From Plectrocnemia conspersa (taxonomy: Eukaryota; Arthropoda; Insecta; Trichoptera; Polycentropodidae), in contig VTFK01000153.1 of the NCBI GenBank assembly GCA_009617715.1, forward strand, positions 496,001-560,000: 64,000 nucleotides of DNA, in the 5' to 3' direction. Positions 25,421-37,437 of the stretch are shown here, in pieces. The notes under the pieces were generated by a model that was given only the letters and a program-made list of their open reading frames with translations, ran no database searches and had not been told where the DNA came from. A program made the translations under genes and the position numbers. Numbering within the stretch: position 1 is the stretch's first letter; the number at the start of each line of letters is the position of its first letter.

Positions 25421-26596
25421 ACGATACCGTTTTAGTGATGGGATGGTGACGGGTGGCAATTAGACACAGATTGAGCCGCTGCAGTAATGTTTTTACTGAA
25501 ATATGAAGTTGTTTACATGTTTAATAAGTACGGGGCGCGCGTCCGAATTGCCTGAAAAATTGCCAATCGAGAGAATAACCGTCATGCCAGTGCTACTCAA
25601 GTGCCGCCAAGTTTTGGCCATAACAATATCTAAATTTAAATGTAAATAGGCCCCAACATGGCTCCCGCCCTAGCAATTTACAATTACGAAATTCTACCAG
25701 AGAGAGAATGGGGTCTTGGCACTGCTGTTAATTAAATGTTGGCGGTGTAAAAGTCGTGACGTATGGTGCGACAGCGCCGGTTCTGCTTGTCGAGCTTCAG
25801 AGGCGCCGCTTCTGGGAGCGCGTGCAGGGCTCCACGAGGCGCGAGGGCGCGGCCTCCAGTGACGCGTGGCGTGCTTCGCTCCAAGCTGCATGGAACACAT
25901 CTAAATCCCGGCGGCTCGCAGGGCTCCAGGGGGCGCGTGAAGAACAGGCATGTCGGGGAGCACCTTTCGAGGCCATGTGGTGCGTTGATGCAGTTACACA
26001 GGGCGCGCGCGTATAGGGCTCCGGACATGCGGTAGGAGCTCGGTGTCGTGGGGGCGTAGTCCTACGAATGCGTAACGGGTCACACGTGGTTCAGTTGAGC
26101 TTGGTTTACGGCGGCACTTTGGTGGCTTCTTGCTGGAGGCGCGTGGCGGGGCGGTTGCTTCTTGGGTCACGTGGTCGGCGGCAGCGGCAACTGTCAACAC
26201 CGACGGTGGCTGACGATGGAGGCACCTGGTCGGGGGTGCAGGCCCATCGTTTTGGTGGTCCGCCAGCTCGAGTCCAGATCCATGGAAGCTCCGGCGTGGT
26301 GGCAGCAAGCGATTATGCAGCGGCTCGGCTTAGTTGTACTTCAGCGGCGTCTGTGTCGACCATTTTTGTGTCTGACTCCATTGTGCTCCGGTATCACGTA
26401 GTGGGTTAACAATTTAGCGACGGGATGGTGACGGGTGGCAATTAGACACAGATTGAGTCGTTGCAGTAATATTTATTGAATTATGAAGTTATTTACATGT
26501 TTAAAAAGTATGGGGCACCCACACGACGGCGCGCCGCTAAGTGCCGCCAAGTTTTTTTAAAAAATATTTAAATTTAAATGTAAATAGGCCGCAACA
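25418..26596 (+). mobile_element. Miniature LTR retrotransposon (TRIM-like) with GC-rich interior
   Basis: Two related direct repeats, about 25,418-25,658 and 26,405-26,596, share the core ATTAGACACAGATTGAG and the end TAAATAGGCC-CAACA, so they look like LTRs. The first is followed at once by TGGCTCCCGCCC, placed and shaped like a primer-binding site. The roughly 745 bp between them is strikingly GC-rich for this window and has open frames on both strands, but no gag, protease or reverse-transcriptase motif. By structure this is a short non-autonomous LTR element; the LTR copies have diverged, so it is old. Confidence 0.6.
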
Positions 26597-26599
26597 CCG

Positions 26600-26720
26600 T
26601 GTTAAATATTTTGGCGACGGGATGGTGACGGGTGGCAATTAGACACAGATTGAGCCACTGCAATAGTATTTTATTGTGATATGAAGTTACATGTTATAAT
26701 ATACAATATACGGCGCGCGT
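26600..26720 (+). repeat. Partial solo LTR of the same family
   Basis: It begins TGTTAAATATTTTGGCGACG four bases after the 3' LTR ends and carries the ATTAGACACAGATTGAGCC core. It fades after 'ggcgcgcgtacgaacgcgcc'. A truncated third LTR in tandem. Confidence 0.65.
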
Positions 26721-26754
26721 ACGAACGCGCCGAAAATTAAACGGCCAATATGAA

Positions 26755-27085
26755 TCCGGAATTCATGTCAAGCACTGTAACTGGTGATGAGACGTGGTGT
26801 TATCAGTATGAGCCACTCACAAAGCGCCAGAATTCGGTTTGAAAGGGAATGACGAGTCCCAACCGACGAAAATGCACGCAGAAGAGCCAAGTCAAGTATT
26901 TGCTCGCCGTTTTCTTCGATTCAAAAGATGTGATCCACAAATTTAAATATGTGATACTCTGTCACATTTTTCAGAGCGAGCACACAGCAATGAAATGTCC
27001 AACGCACCAACCCCTGCGCTACATATTGCTTATCTTCCGTACTCATAGTGCAGAAGCCGCACACACATCGGACCGCTATTCATAA
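26755..27085 (+). pseudogene. Mariner transposase remnant
   Basis: The plus-strand translation reads TGDETWCYQYEPLTKRQNSV, then a stop in place of the usual Trp, then KGMTSPNRRKCTQKSQ and LLAVFFDSKDVIHKF. This is the first catalytic block (TGDE) and following region of a mariner-family DDD transposase. The HHDNAPAH block is absent and the frame decays after about 27,000. Confidence 0.8.
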
Positions 27086-28034
27086 AGTTACATAATCCAT
27101 CCCCGTCGCTCATCCAGCATTGACGTTTCTTTAATTTTTCTCGGATCGTAGATGTCTTCATCGAACCAATTTTAGAATTTTTAGGTTGGCTCGTAATTTA
27201 ACGACATTCAAGTTTTCAACACACTGTAAGTTTTATCTCTGAGTATGTTTGCCACATTAGAACAAACTTTAAGAGGCGTTAATTATATTAAAGGCCATCC
27301 CAACAAGATGATTTTTATTTATTAATACTACCACTAAACAGTAACTGGGTAAAATCAAATTCAGACACAATTCTTTAAATTGCTTAAAAAAAATTAAAAT
27401 TTTAATTACAAAATAGATTTACAAAATAATAAGAACACGCAACGTAATCTCCCATACTCGCACTGCTCAATAACTTGATCTTGGCAGATGGTTATTATTT
27501 CCTGAGTTTAGTTGGGTTTTAATATTCTCAAAGTTCAAAGGCAAAGCCGTTGATTCGGAATACCGAATCACACATCTTTTAATGGAACCTTAATATTTTC
27601 AATAAATAAATATATTATTTAAGTACTTATCATGTTGTATTTATATAATATTTAAATATTCTGATTTATTCGGAATCGACCAATTATAAAATTTATTTTT
27701 ATTTGAATATATAAAATATAATATAGACTTTTTAAAATTAATCCTTCCCTAAATGTACGTATGTCAACATTTTTATATAAAACATATATTTTTCACATTT
27801 TTATATTTTGCTTTTTAATAAAGTTGAAATTAAAAATACAATTGATTATATATATATACCTATATATATCAATACATTTTGTGATAAATAACAAATTTAA
27901 TCCGAAAAAGTTTTCAATTTTACAAACTGCCATAAAAGCTATAAAAAAAGTCACTGACATTTACGGTTGCCATCTGTTAGATTAGTTGTAGTTTGTGGGT
28001 TAAGTTTATCAGTAGTTTTTATCACTTAGGCACG
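27086..28034. other. Upstream region of the CRTAP-like gene
   Basis: AT-rich with no recognised exon or repeat. It contains a small palindrome, GATTCGGAATACCGAATC, at about 27,553. The CRTAP-like promoter should lie within the last few hundred bases. Confidence 0.45.
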
Positions 28035-29158
28035 ATGCGTGCTCATCTTTTTGTTCTGTTGGCAATTATTATTACTGCAAATGGAGAAAAAACTGCTTCT
28101 TATTGGTATCGCAGAGGAGTAGAAGCCTATTTGGAGAACAATTGGAAGAAATGCATCGACCATTTAGAGACGGCGATTCATAAACAGAGACAAGTCCAAC
28201 GAGCAATATCTGTATGCCGTATATCATGTTCTAACGAAAATTTTACTCCGATGGAAACTAGGAACATTGAAGATATACAATTCTATGAAAAGCTCGTCAA
28301 AAAGACTCTCTGCTTCATGAAATGTAAACGTACGGAATTTCTAATGTTAAATTTGAGTTTCCCGTCGATTCAGATTCGTTGAAAGCCATTCAAAACTTGG
28401 AAACATATAAATATTTACAAATGTGCTATCACCAAACGAAAGCTTATCAAAAAGCCGTGTCAGCTGCGTTCACTTACATAGTTCGGCATCCAAATGACAA
28501 TATTACCAAAATCGCTTTAAAAGAATACATGAAAATGCCGGATATTAAACAAGAATTCATCAAAAACTTTGAAGCCGAAGACTATCTTCAATCGTACAAC
28601 AATGGAATGCACACGTATGATGCCGAAGACTGGGAGTTGACGATATATTATATGGAAAAAGCTCTCAAACAGTACTACGAGGCGGAAGATAAGTGCAGAG
28701 CTATGTGCGAAGGGCCTTTTGATCAAGGATGGTTACCTGACTTCACAGCGTCGGTCGCCAATCATTTCACTTTTGTTCTGAAATGTAAATTGAAGTGCAG
28801 CCTTAAATTGAAGTCAGTGGAAGGATTGCATGGTAAGAAAGTCTTGGCTGATATGTATAACTATTTACAATTTGCATACTTTAAACAAAATATGATAAAA
28901 GAGGCATGCCGGGCCGTGGCTAATTGTCTTTTGGTTAATCCGACTGATGAGGATATGTTACATAATAGGAAGTTATATAGTACATATGGCGATGACGATA
29001 TGTTTACGCCTCATAAGGAATTAATTTTTTATTTGAAGAGGCACAAGTATGAAAATAAGCTTTTGAGTTTTATTAACAAAGAATTTAGTGAAGAGTTGAA
29101 GATTCACAAAGCGCTGTTGGTCACTAATAGTGAAAATGAAATTCCCAATAGAAAGTAA
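28035..29158 (+). CDS. Cartilage-associated protein (CRTAP/leprecan family) homologue, one frameshift
   Basis: Secreted or ER-lumen TPR-like protein of the leprecan/CRTAP/P3H family; vertebrate CRTAP is a partner of prolyl 3-hydroxylase in collagen folding. The ATG at 28,035 opens a signal peptide (MRAHLFVLLAIIITANGEK) and then YWYRRGVEAYLENNWKKCI, the family's N-terminal helix with paired-Cys repeats (AISVCRISC, CFMKCK, CRAMC, LKCKLKC). The frame breaks within 28,328-28,379: frame 1 ends shortly after, and the second frame resumes as VKFEFPVDSDSLKAIQN and runs to the stop at 29,158. Adding one base near 28,331 would restore a family-length protein of about 375 aa. No hydroxylase domain and no KDEL-type tail. 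There is no intron in the coding region. It may be real with a sequence error, or a recently damaged copy. Confidence 0.82.
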
Positions 29159-29889
29159 ATTGATAATTAAGTTATTTCCAACAAACTAATACTCATATTG
29201 GAAAAATATATAAAATTAAATAATTGCTTAAACTAAACGTAGTTATATTGTATTATGTATTGCAATTGACTGCTGAAATTTTTTTATCGAATAAGTTCAC
29301 GGTTGTTTATTATACAATTGTACATTAGTATAAGTATTTTTATATATTCCTCAACCTAATGTGCCATATATTATTAAATAAAATGTTTTCCTGTATTATG
29401 TACATGAAAGTGATGTAAAAACACATTTTACCAAAGAAGATATATATAATTGTTTACTATACTATAGTAATAGTATTTTTTATACTACTTAAAATAAAGT
29501 GCTATATTTTATAGAATAAAATGTTTTAATGTGTATTTATGTATGTTATTTTTATATTTATGGATATATATAACCTTGTTTTGTGTATATTTTACAATAA
29601 ATGTATTTTGTATTGCTTTTTAAATATATTTATTTAATCTAATTATATTCAAGATTTGGTCAGAATAACTTTGTATGACAAATGCTTTTATTATAGTAGA
29701 GCAAAAGTAATTGCAGTAACACACGGTATTGTTCTGTCACGTTTTCCATTTTAATCATTTCCTCATTAAATATTTAAAATTTTTTAACAACCAGTAAGTG
29801 CGTTAAACATAATATTACAAGTAGAGTTTGCAAATGCAAGACTAAAACAGTTTGAAGTTAATACATTAAAAAATAGGTATTATTAAAAG
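29159..29889. other. 3' flank of CRTAP-like gene
   Basis: AT-rich. AATAAA at 29,377-29,382 and further copies near 29,515 and 29,595 are plausible polyadenylation signals for the CRTAP-like transcript. Nothing else was seen. Confidence 0.5.
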
Positions 29890-30190
29890 CAGGGCTGTGG
29901 AGTCGGAGTCGGAGTCGGAGTTGGAGTCGTGGAGTCGTGGTGTTTTGGCCGGAGTTGGAGTCGGAGTCGTGAAAAATGAGCGACTCCGAGCATTTTTTAA
30001 ATTATGAAATTTATGAATTTTTAATTGCGTAATAATGAATGTGTATAGCGTATGAATATTAAACGTGTAGAGAAACACCAAAAATACCTGATAAAATTAA
30101 ACTTTTTTGAGTTGGAGTCGGAGTGGAGTCGTGTTGTTGGTAAATATCGGAATCGGAGTCCTGTTTTTTTTTAACGACTCCACAGCCCTG
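29890..30190 (+). mobile_element. hAT-type MITE with GGAGTC repeats
   Basis: Ends CAGGGCTGTGGAGTCG and CGACTCCACAGCCCTG are inverted repeats. A perfect 8-bp duplication ATTAAAAG flanks it at 29,882-29,889 and 30,191-30,198. The subterminal regions are built of GGAGTC/GGAGTT hexamers. The core is AT-rich with no coding capacity. Confidence 0.93.
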
Positions 30191-30328
30191 ATTAAAAGGA
30201 TGGCATTGTCTTCTCAAACATTTGTAGGTACATCCTTTGATATTTGTTCATTAATAATAAGTATGTTAATGAAAAATCAATAAAGTATATAAAAGTAGTA
30301 TTATTTCATTTAATTATTACCTAAAAAA

Positions 30329-30874
<546 letters not shown>

Positions 30875-30904
30875 TATATATGTTATATTATTGAATATAT
30901 GTTA

Positions 30905-31000
30905 TATTATTGAACAAAAATTTCCGAGGTGATTCTTTTAGCTCTCGAAGCATCCTTAAATAAACAAAAATTCCATATGACCTCATTTTTTGCCATTTGG
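30905..31000 (-). repeat. Dispersed 'GGAAATTTTTGTT' repeat, copy 3 (inverted)
   Basis: The phrase 'aacaaaaatttccgaggtga', followed by 'agctctcgaagcatcc', is the complement of the unit seen at 2,641-2,960 and 25,085-25,420. It lies about 300 bp before another LTR of the family at 31,299. Confidence 0.45.
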
Positions 31001-31298
31001 ATAGCACTGCTTGTGCTTATACAAACTTCCAGCACCGTGTTAAATATAATCGAATGATGTCTCCCTTCGGAGTAATTGGCACCCTCTTTGGTGCTAGCAC
31101 TCCGGGTGAACGCCAGTACAACCTGCCTGGTTACAATGAAGAAAAACAGAAGGAGTGAAGGGATACAAATATGACATCACAAACTAACAAAATATAAATT
31201 TTATTTTATTTGCGAATAAAAATTATTATATCAGTGGGTCAAAACATTTTTTAGGGAAATATTAAATATATGATTATAGGTAGTATCCCTACTATTTT

Positions 31299-31593
31299 TG
31301 TTATTGCTAATATTTTAACGATGGGAAGGGATTGGTGGCAATTAGACACAGATTGAGCCGCTGGAAGTAAAGTTTTTATTTACTATTTATATTAGTTAAA
31401 AGTTAGAATATTATTAAAGTTACAGTGAATGAGGCAGTAGGCCGGATTTGCAAGTTTTTTAGTCGAGAGACTAAATCGCTAGTGTTACTAAGATTAGAGA
31501 GTCAAGAGGCTAAGTCGCTAGTGCTTACAGAGTGCCGCCAAGTTTTGGCCATAATAAACTTAAACAAATACATATAAATAGACCCAAACAACA
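31299..31593 (+). repeat. Solo LTR of the 25.4-kb family
   Basis: It runs TGTTATTGC to CAAACAACA and contains ATTAGACACAGATTGAGCCG, tgccgccaagttttggccat and an end phrase close to TAAATAGaCCcaaACA. There is a different middle section, including near-repeats 'gagagactaaatcgctagtg' and 'caagaggctaagtcgctagtg'. No internal region follows, so this is a solo LTR. Confidence 0.7.
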
Positions 31594-32446
31594 TTATCAG
31601 CAATTGCTTTAAAAAATTTAACGTTTTTTAAAATAGAGAAAGAAGGGTTGGTATAAATTTGACAAACTGTAAAATGGAGAAATTTTAGATTTTGTCACAA
31701 AATGTGACGGGGGAAAAAATGAGGGAGGGGTAAAAACCTACAATCGTGTGTCAAATTTTAAAACGCAGAAAAAAGTGCATATAAGAGATTATGCATCGTT
31801 CTTTTACTACACAAAAGCGAATAAAAAGGCGTCGCTCCACTTATAGTCATCATTAACTGCTGCTGCACGGTATTTGTGGCTATAATAAAATAAGAGGCAA
31901 TAAAATAAACATATTACATATTTTAAAAGTTTATTTCTTACAAATTTATATTTAAAAATTACTATTAAGCTACAGGGTATGGCCGTATTTTGTTATGTTA
32001 TGTTCGAATTAACTGTCATTTGAGTATGTCGGCGATTCACCGATCTTCACAATGGTACGAGGTTTTTTGGTTATATTTTTGTCGTGAAACTATACATAAT
32101 CATCTTAGAAAATATGTTATACTCCCGCTTCATGGCGTAGCTAAGATTATGCCTTCGAATTTGTGGAATATATAAATTTAGTCATAAATAATGAATAAAC
32201 TTCTAACATCTCCATATTGCTGTTTAATAGTAGATAAAAGTACCAAAATATGGACTTGTATCTGAATCATGTTGTTAGACTAATTTCTATCCTATTAGCT
32301 AAGTACATGTGAGATTCTTTCTGCTGTAAGGATATACAAACAATTCTTTGTATTTACTTCTGACTGAGCTTCTGTAATGGCTCTACTGAGGACAATATTA
32401 ACTTTAATTTTAATTTACCAAATAAGACCCTATAAATACATATAAC
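31594..32446. other. Intergenic, no feature recognised
   Basis: AT-rich, apart from a short run at 31,700-31,730 with 'gacgggggaaaaaatgaggg'. Short open frames here look random. Confidence 0.5.
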
Positions 32447-33099
32447 TAGGGATTCCAATCCCGGGATCCCGGATCCCGGGATCCCGAACGATTTTCAATA
32501 CCCGATGAGTCCCGGGATTATAAAACATAATCCCGAATTTTTTGGATTGATTGATTTATCAAGCACAATCGAATTATTATTGTCAAAATAGCTATATTTC
32601 GTGTACAAACTTGCGCAAGTTGCACGTGTCATCTGTGAATCTTTGAGGCTGTGAGTCTGAAGTGCTTTTTCAGCAGCAGGCTGCTTAGGAACCAAAATCA
32701 GATCAAGGCTAAATGATGAAACGCTTGATGCTTTGATGTTACTTCGTGAGTTGTATTCAAAATAATGTTTTCCATTAATTGTGTCTATGAATGTACATAT
32801 GTACATACATTGTCAAAAGTTCATTTTTTATCTTCTCAAATAAATATATAAGACCTTCCCTTTTTTATTTTTATTATATTATTTTCTATTTTAAGCCCAA
32901 GACTAAAATTATATGTACTTTATATATTGTACGTTATAAAAAACAGATGTACAAATATATCGTATTATTCATTTTAAATTATTTTTATCGATAAAATAAC
33001 AGGAAAATTATCCCGGGACTGGTCCCGGGATCCCGGGATCGACTAATTGCAATACCGAAATCCCGGGATCAAAATTTTGGCCCGGGATTGGAATCCCTA
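32447..33099 (+). mobile_element. hAT-type non-autonomous element, copy 3, intact ends
   Basis: Ends TAGGGATTCCAATCCCGGGA and the complementary right end match copy 2. Perfect 8-bp duplications CATATAAC lie at 32,439-32,446 and 33,100-33,107. The left subterminal CCCGGGATC block is longer than in copy 2. The minus strand holds a 103-codon frame that shares the [19 protein letters not shown] segment. It lies about 360 bp before the first visible exon of the zinc-finger gene. Confidence 0.93.
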
Positions 33100-33459
33100 C
33101 ATATAACATTTACAATATCATGATTCGTTTAAAATATACATTATTGTGACATTAACATCATTTAATAAAATTTTGAGAGACACTAATTTGCAATGGTGAA
33201 ACATAATAAATTAAGAGCGCAAATCTTGATGACTTAGTCATGCACAATTAAATTTAGATTAAAATAATTACTAAAAATAACTTAGTCGAACAACAAAAAA
33301 ACGATTTTCACTGTCAATCGAGTTTCTAACATAAAAGTAATCAACCAAACCTTGACACATTTAAGTGTTATGTGTTTATCTAACAATGTAATCTTTGATT
33401 AGTTCTACCCTGACTTTTTCGTTTTTGACTGAACATTTTTCTTTATGTTATGTTTTTAG

Positions 33460-36400
33460 GATCTAGAAGTGGATTCCTCATTAAGTTCAGAGCAGTTGCT
33501 GCTACAACAACTATTCAAAAATATTTTTAGAAGTCATCATTGTTCTACCGACTGTAAGAGAAAACTTTACAAATGCTGGCCCTGCGGCGACGAGTATGAT
33601 TATACAATTTTTGATATTTATATTGCATCTTTCAATTATTATATTATGATATTTTCAATTTTAGATACTGCATAAAATCGAGTTACGATTTTCACTTGAA
33701 CCGTGCTAGCGCGTTGATCGAATTTACATGTCATATTTGTAACAAGAAACTTGCATTCAAAAACAAATGTATGTTGATTAAACATCTTGGATTGCATAAG
33801 GATATGTCGTATGAGTTGAGTCAATTTAAAATTTCGAGTTTAACCAAAACAAGTAATGAAGAATTGCAGAATTATATCAATGTTTGTAATTTATCTGCTA
33901 CTACTGAGTCATTATATGATAAAAATCTGCCAGAAAATACTAAACTATTAACTAGTAGTGATACGTTAATTAAAAATGATATATTAATTAATAATGATAT
34001 ATTAATTAATAATGATATATTAATTAATAAAAATACATTGATTAATAATGATACATTAATTAATAATGATACATTAATTAATACTGATGTATTAATCAGT
34101 AAAGATACTAATAATGACAATACAATTATTGACAATAATACATTATTAAATACTGATGTATTAATCAATACAGATACTAATAACGACAATACAATTATTG
34201 ACAGTGATACATTATTAAATACTGATATATTTATTAATAATGAAAAATTAAATAATAAGGATGTAGTATTTATTAATAATACACTAATTAATAAAGATAC
34301 ATTAATTAATAATGATACATTAATTAATAAAGATGCATTAATTAATAATGATATATTAATTAAAAATGATGACATATTAATTAATAATGATACATTAATT
34401 AATACTGATATATTAAATAATAATGATACAATTATTATTAAAGATATACTGGTTAATAATGATACATTAATGAATAATGATATATTAATTATTGAGGACA
34501 CATTTATTAATAAAGAAACATTAATTAATAATGACACAATAATTGATAATGATGCATCAATTAATAAAGATACATTTATTAATAATGATACATTGATAAA
34601 TAATGATACATTAATTAATAATGAGACAACTATTATCAACCATACATTGAGTAATAATGAAACTTTAATTAATTATGATTCAATATGTAATGTTGATAAA
34701 AAAATAGAAAATGATGCATTAATTAATGCTGATTCGTTAATTAATGATAATAAATTAATTAATAATGATATATTAATTAATAATCATACATTGAATAAAA
34801 CTGATACATTAATTAATGATGGTAAAATAATTAATAATGATACATTAATAAATAATCATACATTGAATAAAAATGATATATTAAATAATGATGATAAATT
34901 AATTGATGATGAAATTATTAATACTGATACATTAATTAATAATGTGGTAAATAATGAGATACCTGATTATTTTGAAAGTAATGACACAAATAATGAGATT
35001 ATATATATATTTCCAATTGAAGTTTCTAATTTTCCGAAAAACTTCAAATATCTATATAAATGTCCAATATGTTCTATTGAACTACGTGGAAATATTTCAG
35101 AAGTACGTCGTCTAAGAACAGTACATTTTCAAAAGTCAGGTAATAAATTGTTTACATGCGAAAAATGTTTTCAAATAAACGTGAATCAATGTGCTTTTGA
35201 AGTACACTTAAAGCAGCATGCTAACGAAGGAATTTACATTTGTTCTAAATGTGGTATCGAAACCACAACTAAAGCCCAAATCCAACTACATATAAAAATG
35301 TGCGTTTATTACTTTCAAACTCAACACAACAAATGTTTTATAGATGGGTGCAGTAAATTCTTTCGAAATGAGTTGTTCAATAGTCACTTTATCGATAAAC
35401 ATACAAACGAGGTATTTAAATGTCAAAATTGCACATATTCATCTGCGTCGTTTCACACGCTAAATGGGCATTTAAAAAAATGTAAAAATAAAAGGTTGAC
35501 TAATAGTAAACTGCAGTATTTACAGTGTCACGCTTGCAAAGAATCTGTTGCTAAAAACTTGATGGTAATTCACATAAGAGAACACATTAAAAGTTCGATA
35601 AATTCGGGTAGTTATTTCGTGTGTCCAAGTTGCCAGACTTATTATACAACGCTGACATTGTTGAAAGATCATATTGTCGCTTGCGAACAGTATTGGATAA
35701 ACGATAGATTAAACGAAACAAAAAATAGAGAATCTGTTGGTTCGAGTCCGGAGATTGAGAAGGATGTTTTAAAATTCAATAATGATTTAAATGCTTGGAA
35801 TGTATTGAAAGCTAAATTAAAATCAGAAAATACAGAAAAAAAGACAGCTGACGATGAACACATAAAGAAACAAGAAAAGTCGCTCATGAAAGAAAGTAAT
35901 GTTGCAGCAATTAATTCCACCAAATACAGTTGTGATGAATGTCCATATGTGTGTGAATATACTGAATCTTTTGCAAAACACATCAATTGCCAAAAACTGT
36001 ATTATCAATATCAATGTGCGAATTGCCATATGTGTTATTGTACCAAGAGTGCATTTGAGTACCATTTGGTAAAAGAACATAATATATCCAATATTGAAGA
36101 TTACATAATGAAAAATAAGTGCCACTTTCCGATAGAACAAGATGAAGAAGATAAACAATTGTTAATATCGACTTCCGTTGAGAAGACTATAACGAATCCG
36201 GTCTTGAATACGAATAATGATGGGAATAATTCACAAATGACTGAAGTGTTAGAAAAGGCTTTAATAAAAAACAAAGATAATATACAAGTTGTTCAAAAAG
36301 AAAATAATATAAAAGGTACACGTAATAAGCAAGGCAGCAGAGTCACTACAAAAAAATCCTACTTAGACTCTGGCTCCGAATCTGACTCCGAATTTGATTC

Positions 36401-36815
36401 CATCTCTATCTCCTCTGACTCGTGTGACTCAAAAACTCTTCCAACTCCACAACACCGACTCCACAGAATAGTACATAATCTAAAGAGAAGAAGGCTACAG
36501 CTAATGAATAGTAAAGATTCACTCTTGGAGGATGAAAATGAAGAAGAGGAGTCGATCGACGATGCATCGTACACTTGTGCTGTGTGTTTGTACAATTGTA
36601 ATATTAAAGAAATTTTTATTAACCACATTTTGTCACATAGATTTCCATCAGCTCCATATCAGTGTATGAAATGTGGGTTTAGTTTTAGAAATAAGTATGC
36701 GTTTACTCGCCATTTGTCAAATATACATAAAATATATGATGTGGAAAAATACATAATGAGAAATAAATGTTACACTCCAAAAAAAAGACACTCAAAAAAG
36801 AATACCACTGTATAA
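33460..36815 (+). CDS. C2H2 zinc-finger protein with long LINNDT-type hexapeptide array
   Basis: Probably a nuclear DNA-binding protein; the exact orthologue is not recognised. An exon at 33,460-33,593 joins in phase across a 71-bp intron to 33,665-36,815. The true start is upstream. The frame at the acceptor (33,459) is phase 0, and an 'ATG|gt' at 33,193-33,196 is one untested candidate. An N-terminal finger-like motif (YKCWPCGDEYCIKSSYDFHL) spans the intron. Next come finger FTCHICNKKLAF, about 330 residues of Asn-rich hexapeptides, then eleven fingers including YKCPICS, FTCEKCF, YICSKCG, FKCQNCT, LQCHACK, FVCPSCQ, YSCDECP, YQCANCH, YTCAVCL and YQCMKCG. Several end in His-Cys. An acidic Ser/Asp-rich stretch precedes the last two fingers. 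AATAAA at 36,855-36,860. Confidence 0.88.
33958..34960. repeat. Coding tandem array of 18-bp units (about 55 copies)
   Basis: The unit is close to TTAATTAATAATGATACA, encoding L-I-N-N-D-T with variants (K for N, I for T). It fills the middle of the zinc-finger coding region without a stop or frame change. Because the unit is partly palindromic, the minus strand is also open for about 255 codons, reading V-S-L-L-I-N repeats. That antisense frame is explained by the repeat and is not proposed as a gene. Confidence 0.9.
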
Positions 36816-37437
36816 AAATGTTTCTTTCAAGAATGCTGAATTGAAGGTGACAAAAATAAAGGAAATTATTCGTTGACATCAGAAATTGCAACTGCAAAAG
36901 AAAATGTTTTGACGAGATCTGTTCTAAAGAGCTTAAATGTAAAATTATGTTAGAATTTAATGTTTGTGATTATTGTAATCTATGTTAATATACCTTAATT
37001 TTATACAAAATAGAGTTACCGAAATTACAATAAAATTAAGTATAGTATATGTAAAACCTAACATTCAAATATTGTTTTACTCTTCCAACCTTCATCCAAA
37101 TGGTCATTTCCGAAATATCAAACTTTTGAAACCATCATTTCCAGAAATTACAACATTCTACGGATGTAACGAGAATACTTATAAGTAACATACGTGAATA
37201 AGAACGACGGTTGATATGTGCGGCTTAACAAAACTATAATGAGTAATGTGCCACTAACGAAAGTTAACTGAGAAAGTATAGCTACACACGTGCCGAATGG
37301 AATCGCCAGGCGCCGGGCCGGCGCCAGTTTACAAACCCTTTTCCCCAACTTCCGTCAACTGATGCCAGTCTGTGCTGAGTGTGAACACTGAACACTACTC
37401 AACTATAGATCGTAAACGGGTTATTGCAATGTGGCTT

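Noticed and set aside
25694..26409. Several overlapping open frames of 70-110 codons in the GC-rich stretch
   Set aside because: High GC removes stop codons in every frame. None resembles a protein family, and the context is the interior of an LTR-like element.
27761..27985. Short hydrophobic open frame before the CRTAP-like gene
   Set aside because: Phe/Ile/Lys-rich translation of AT-rich DNA without homology; ends just upstream of a real gene.
33872..34639. Minus-strand 255-codon open frame of V-S-L-L-I-N repeats
   Set aside because: It is the antisense of the hexapeptide array and is open only because the 18-bp unit has no stop in that frame. It has no splice context or homology.
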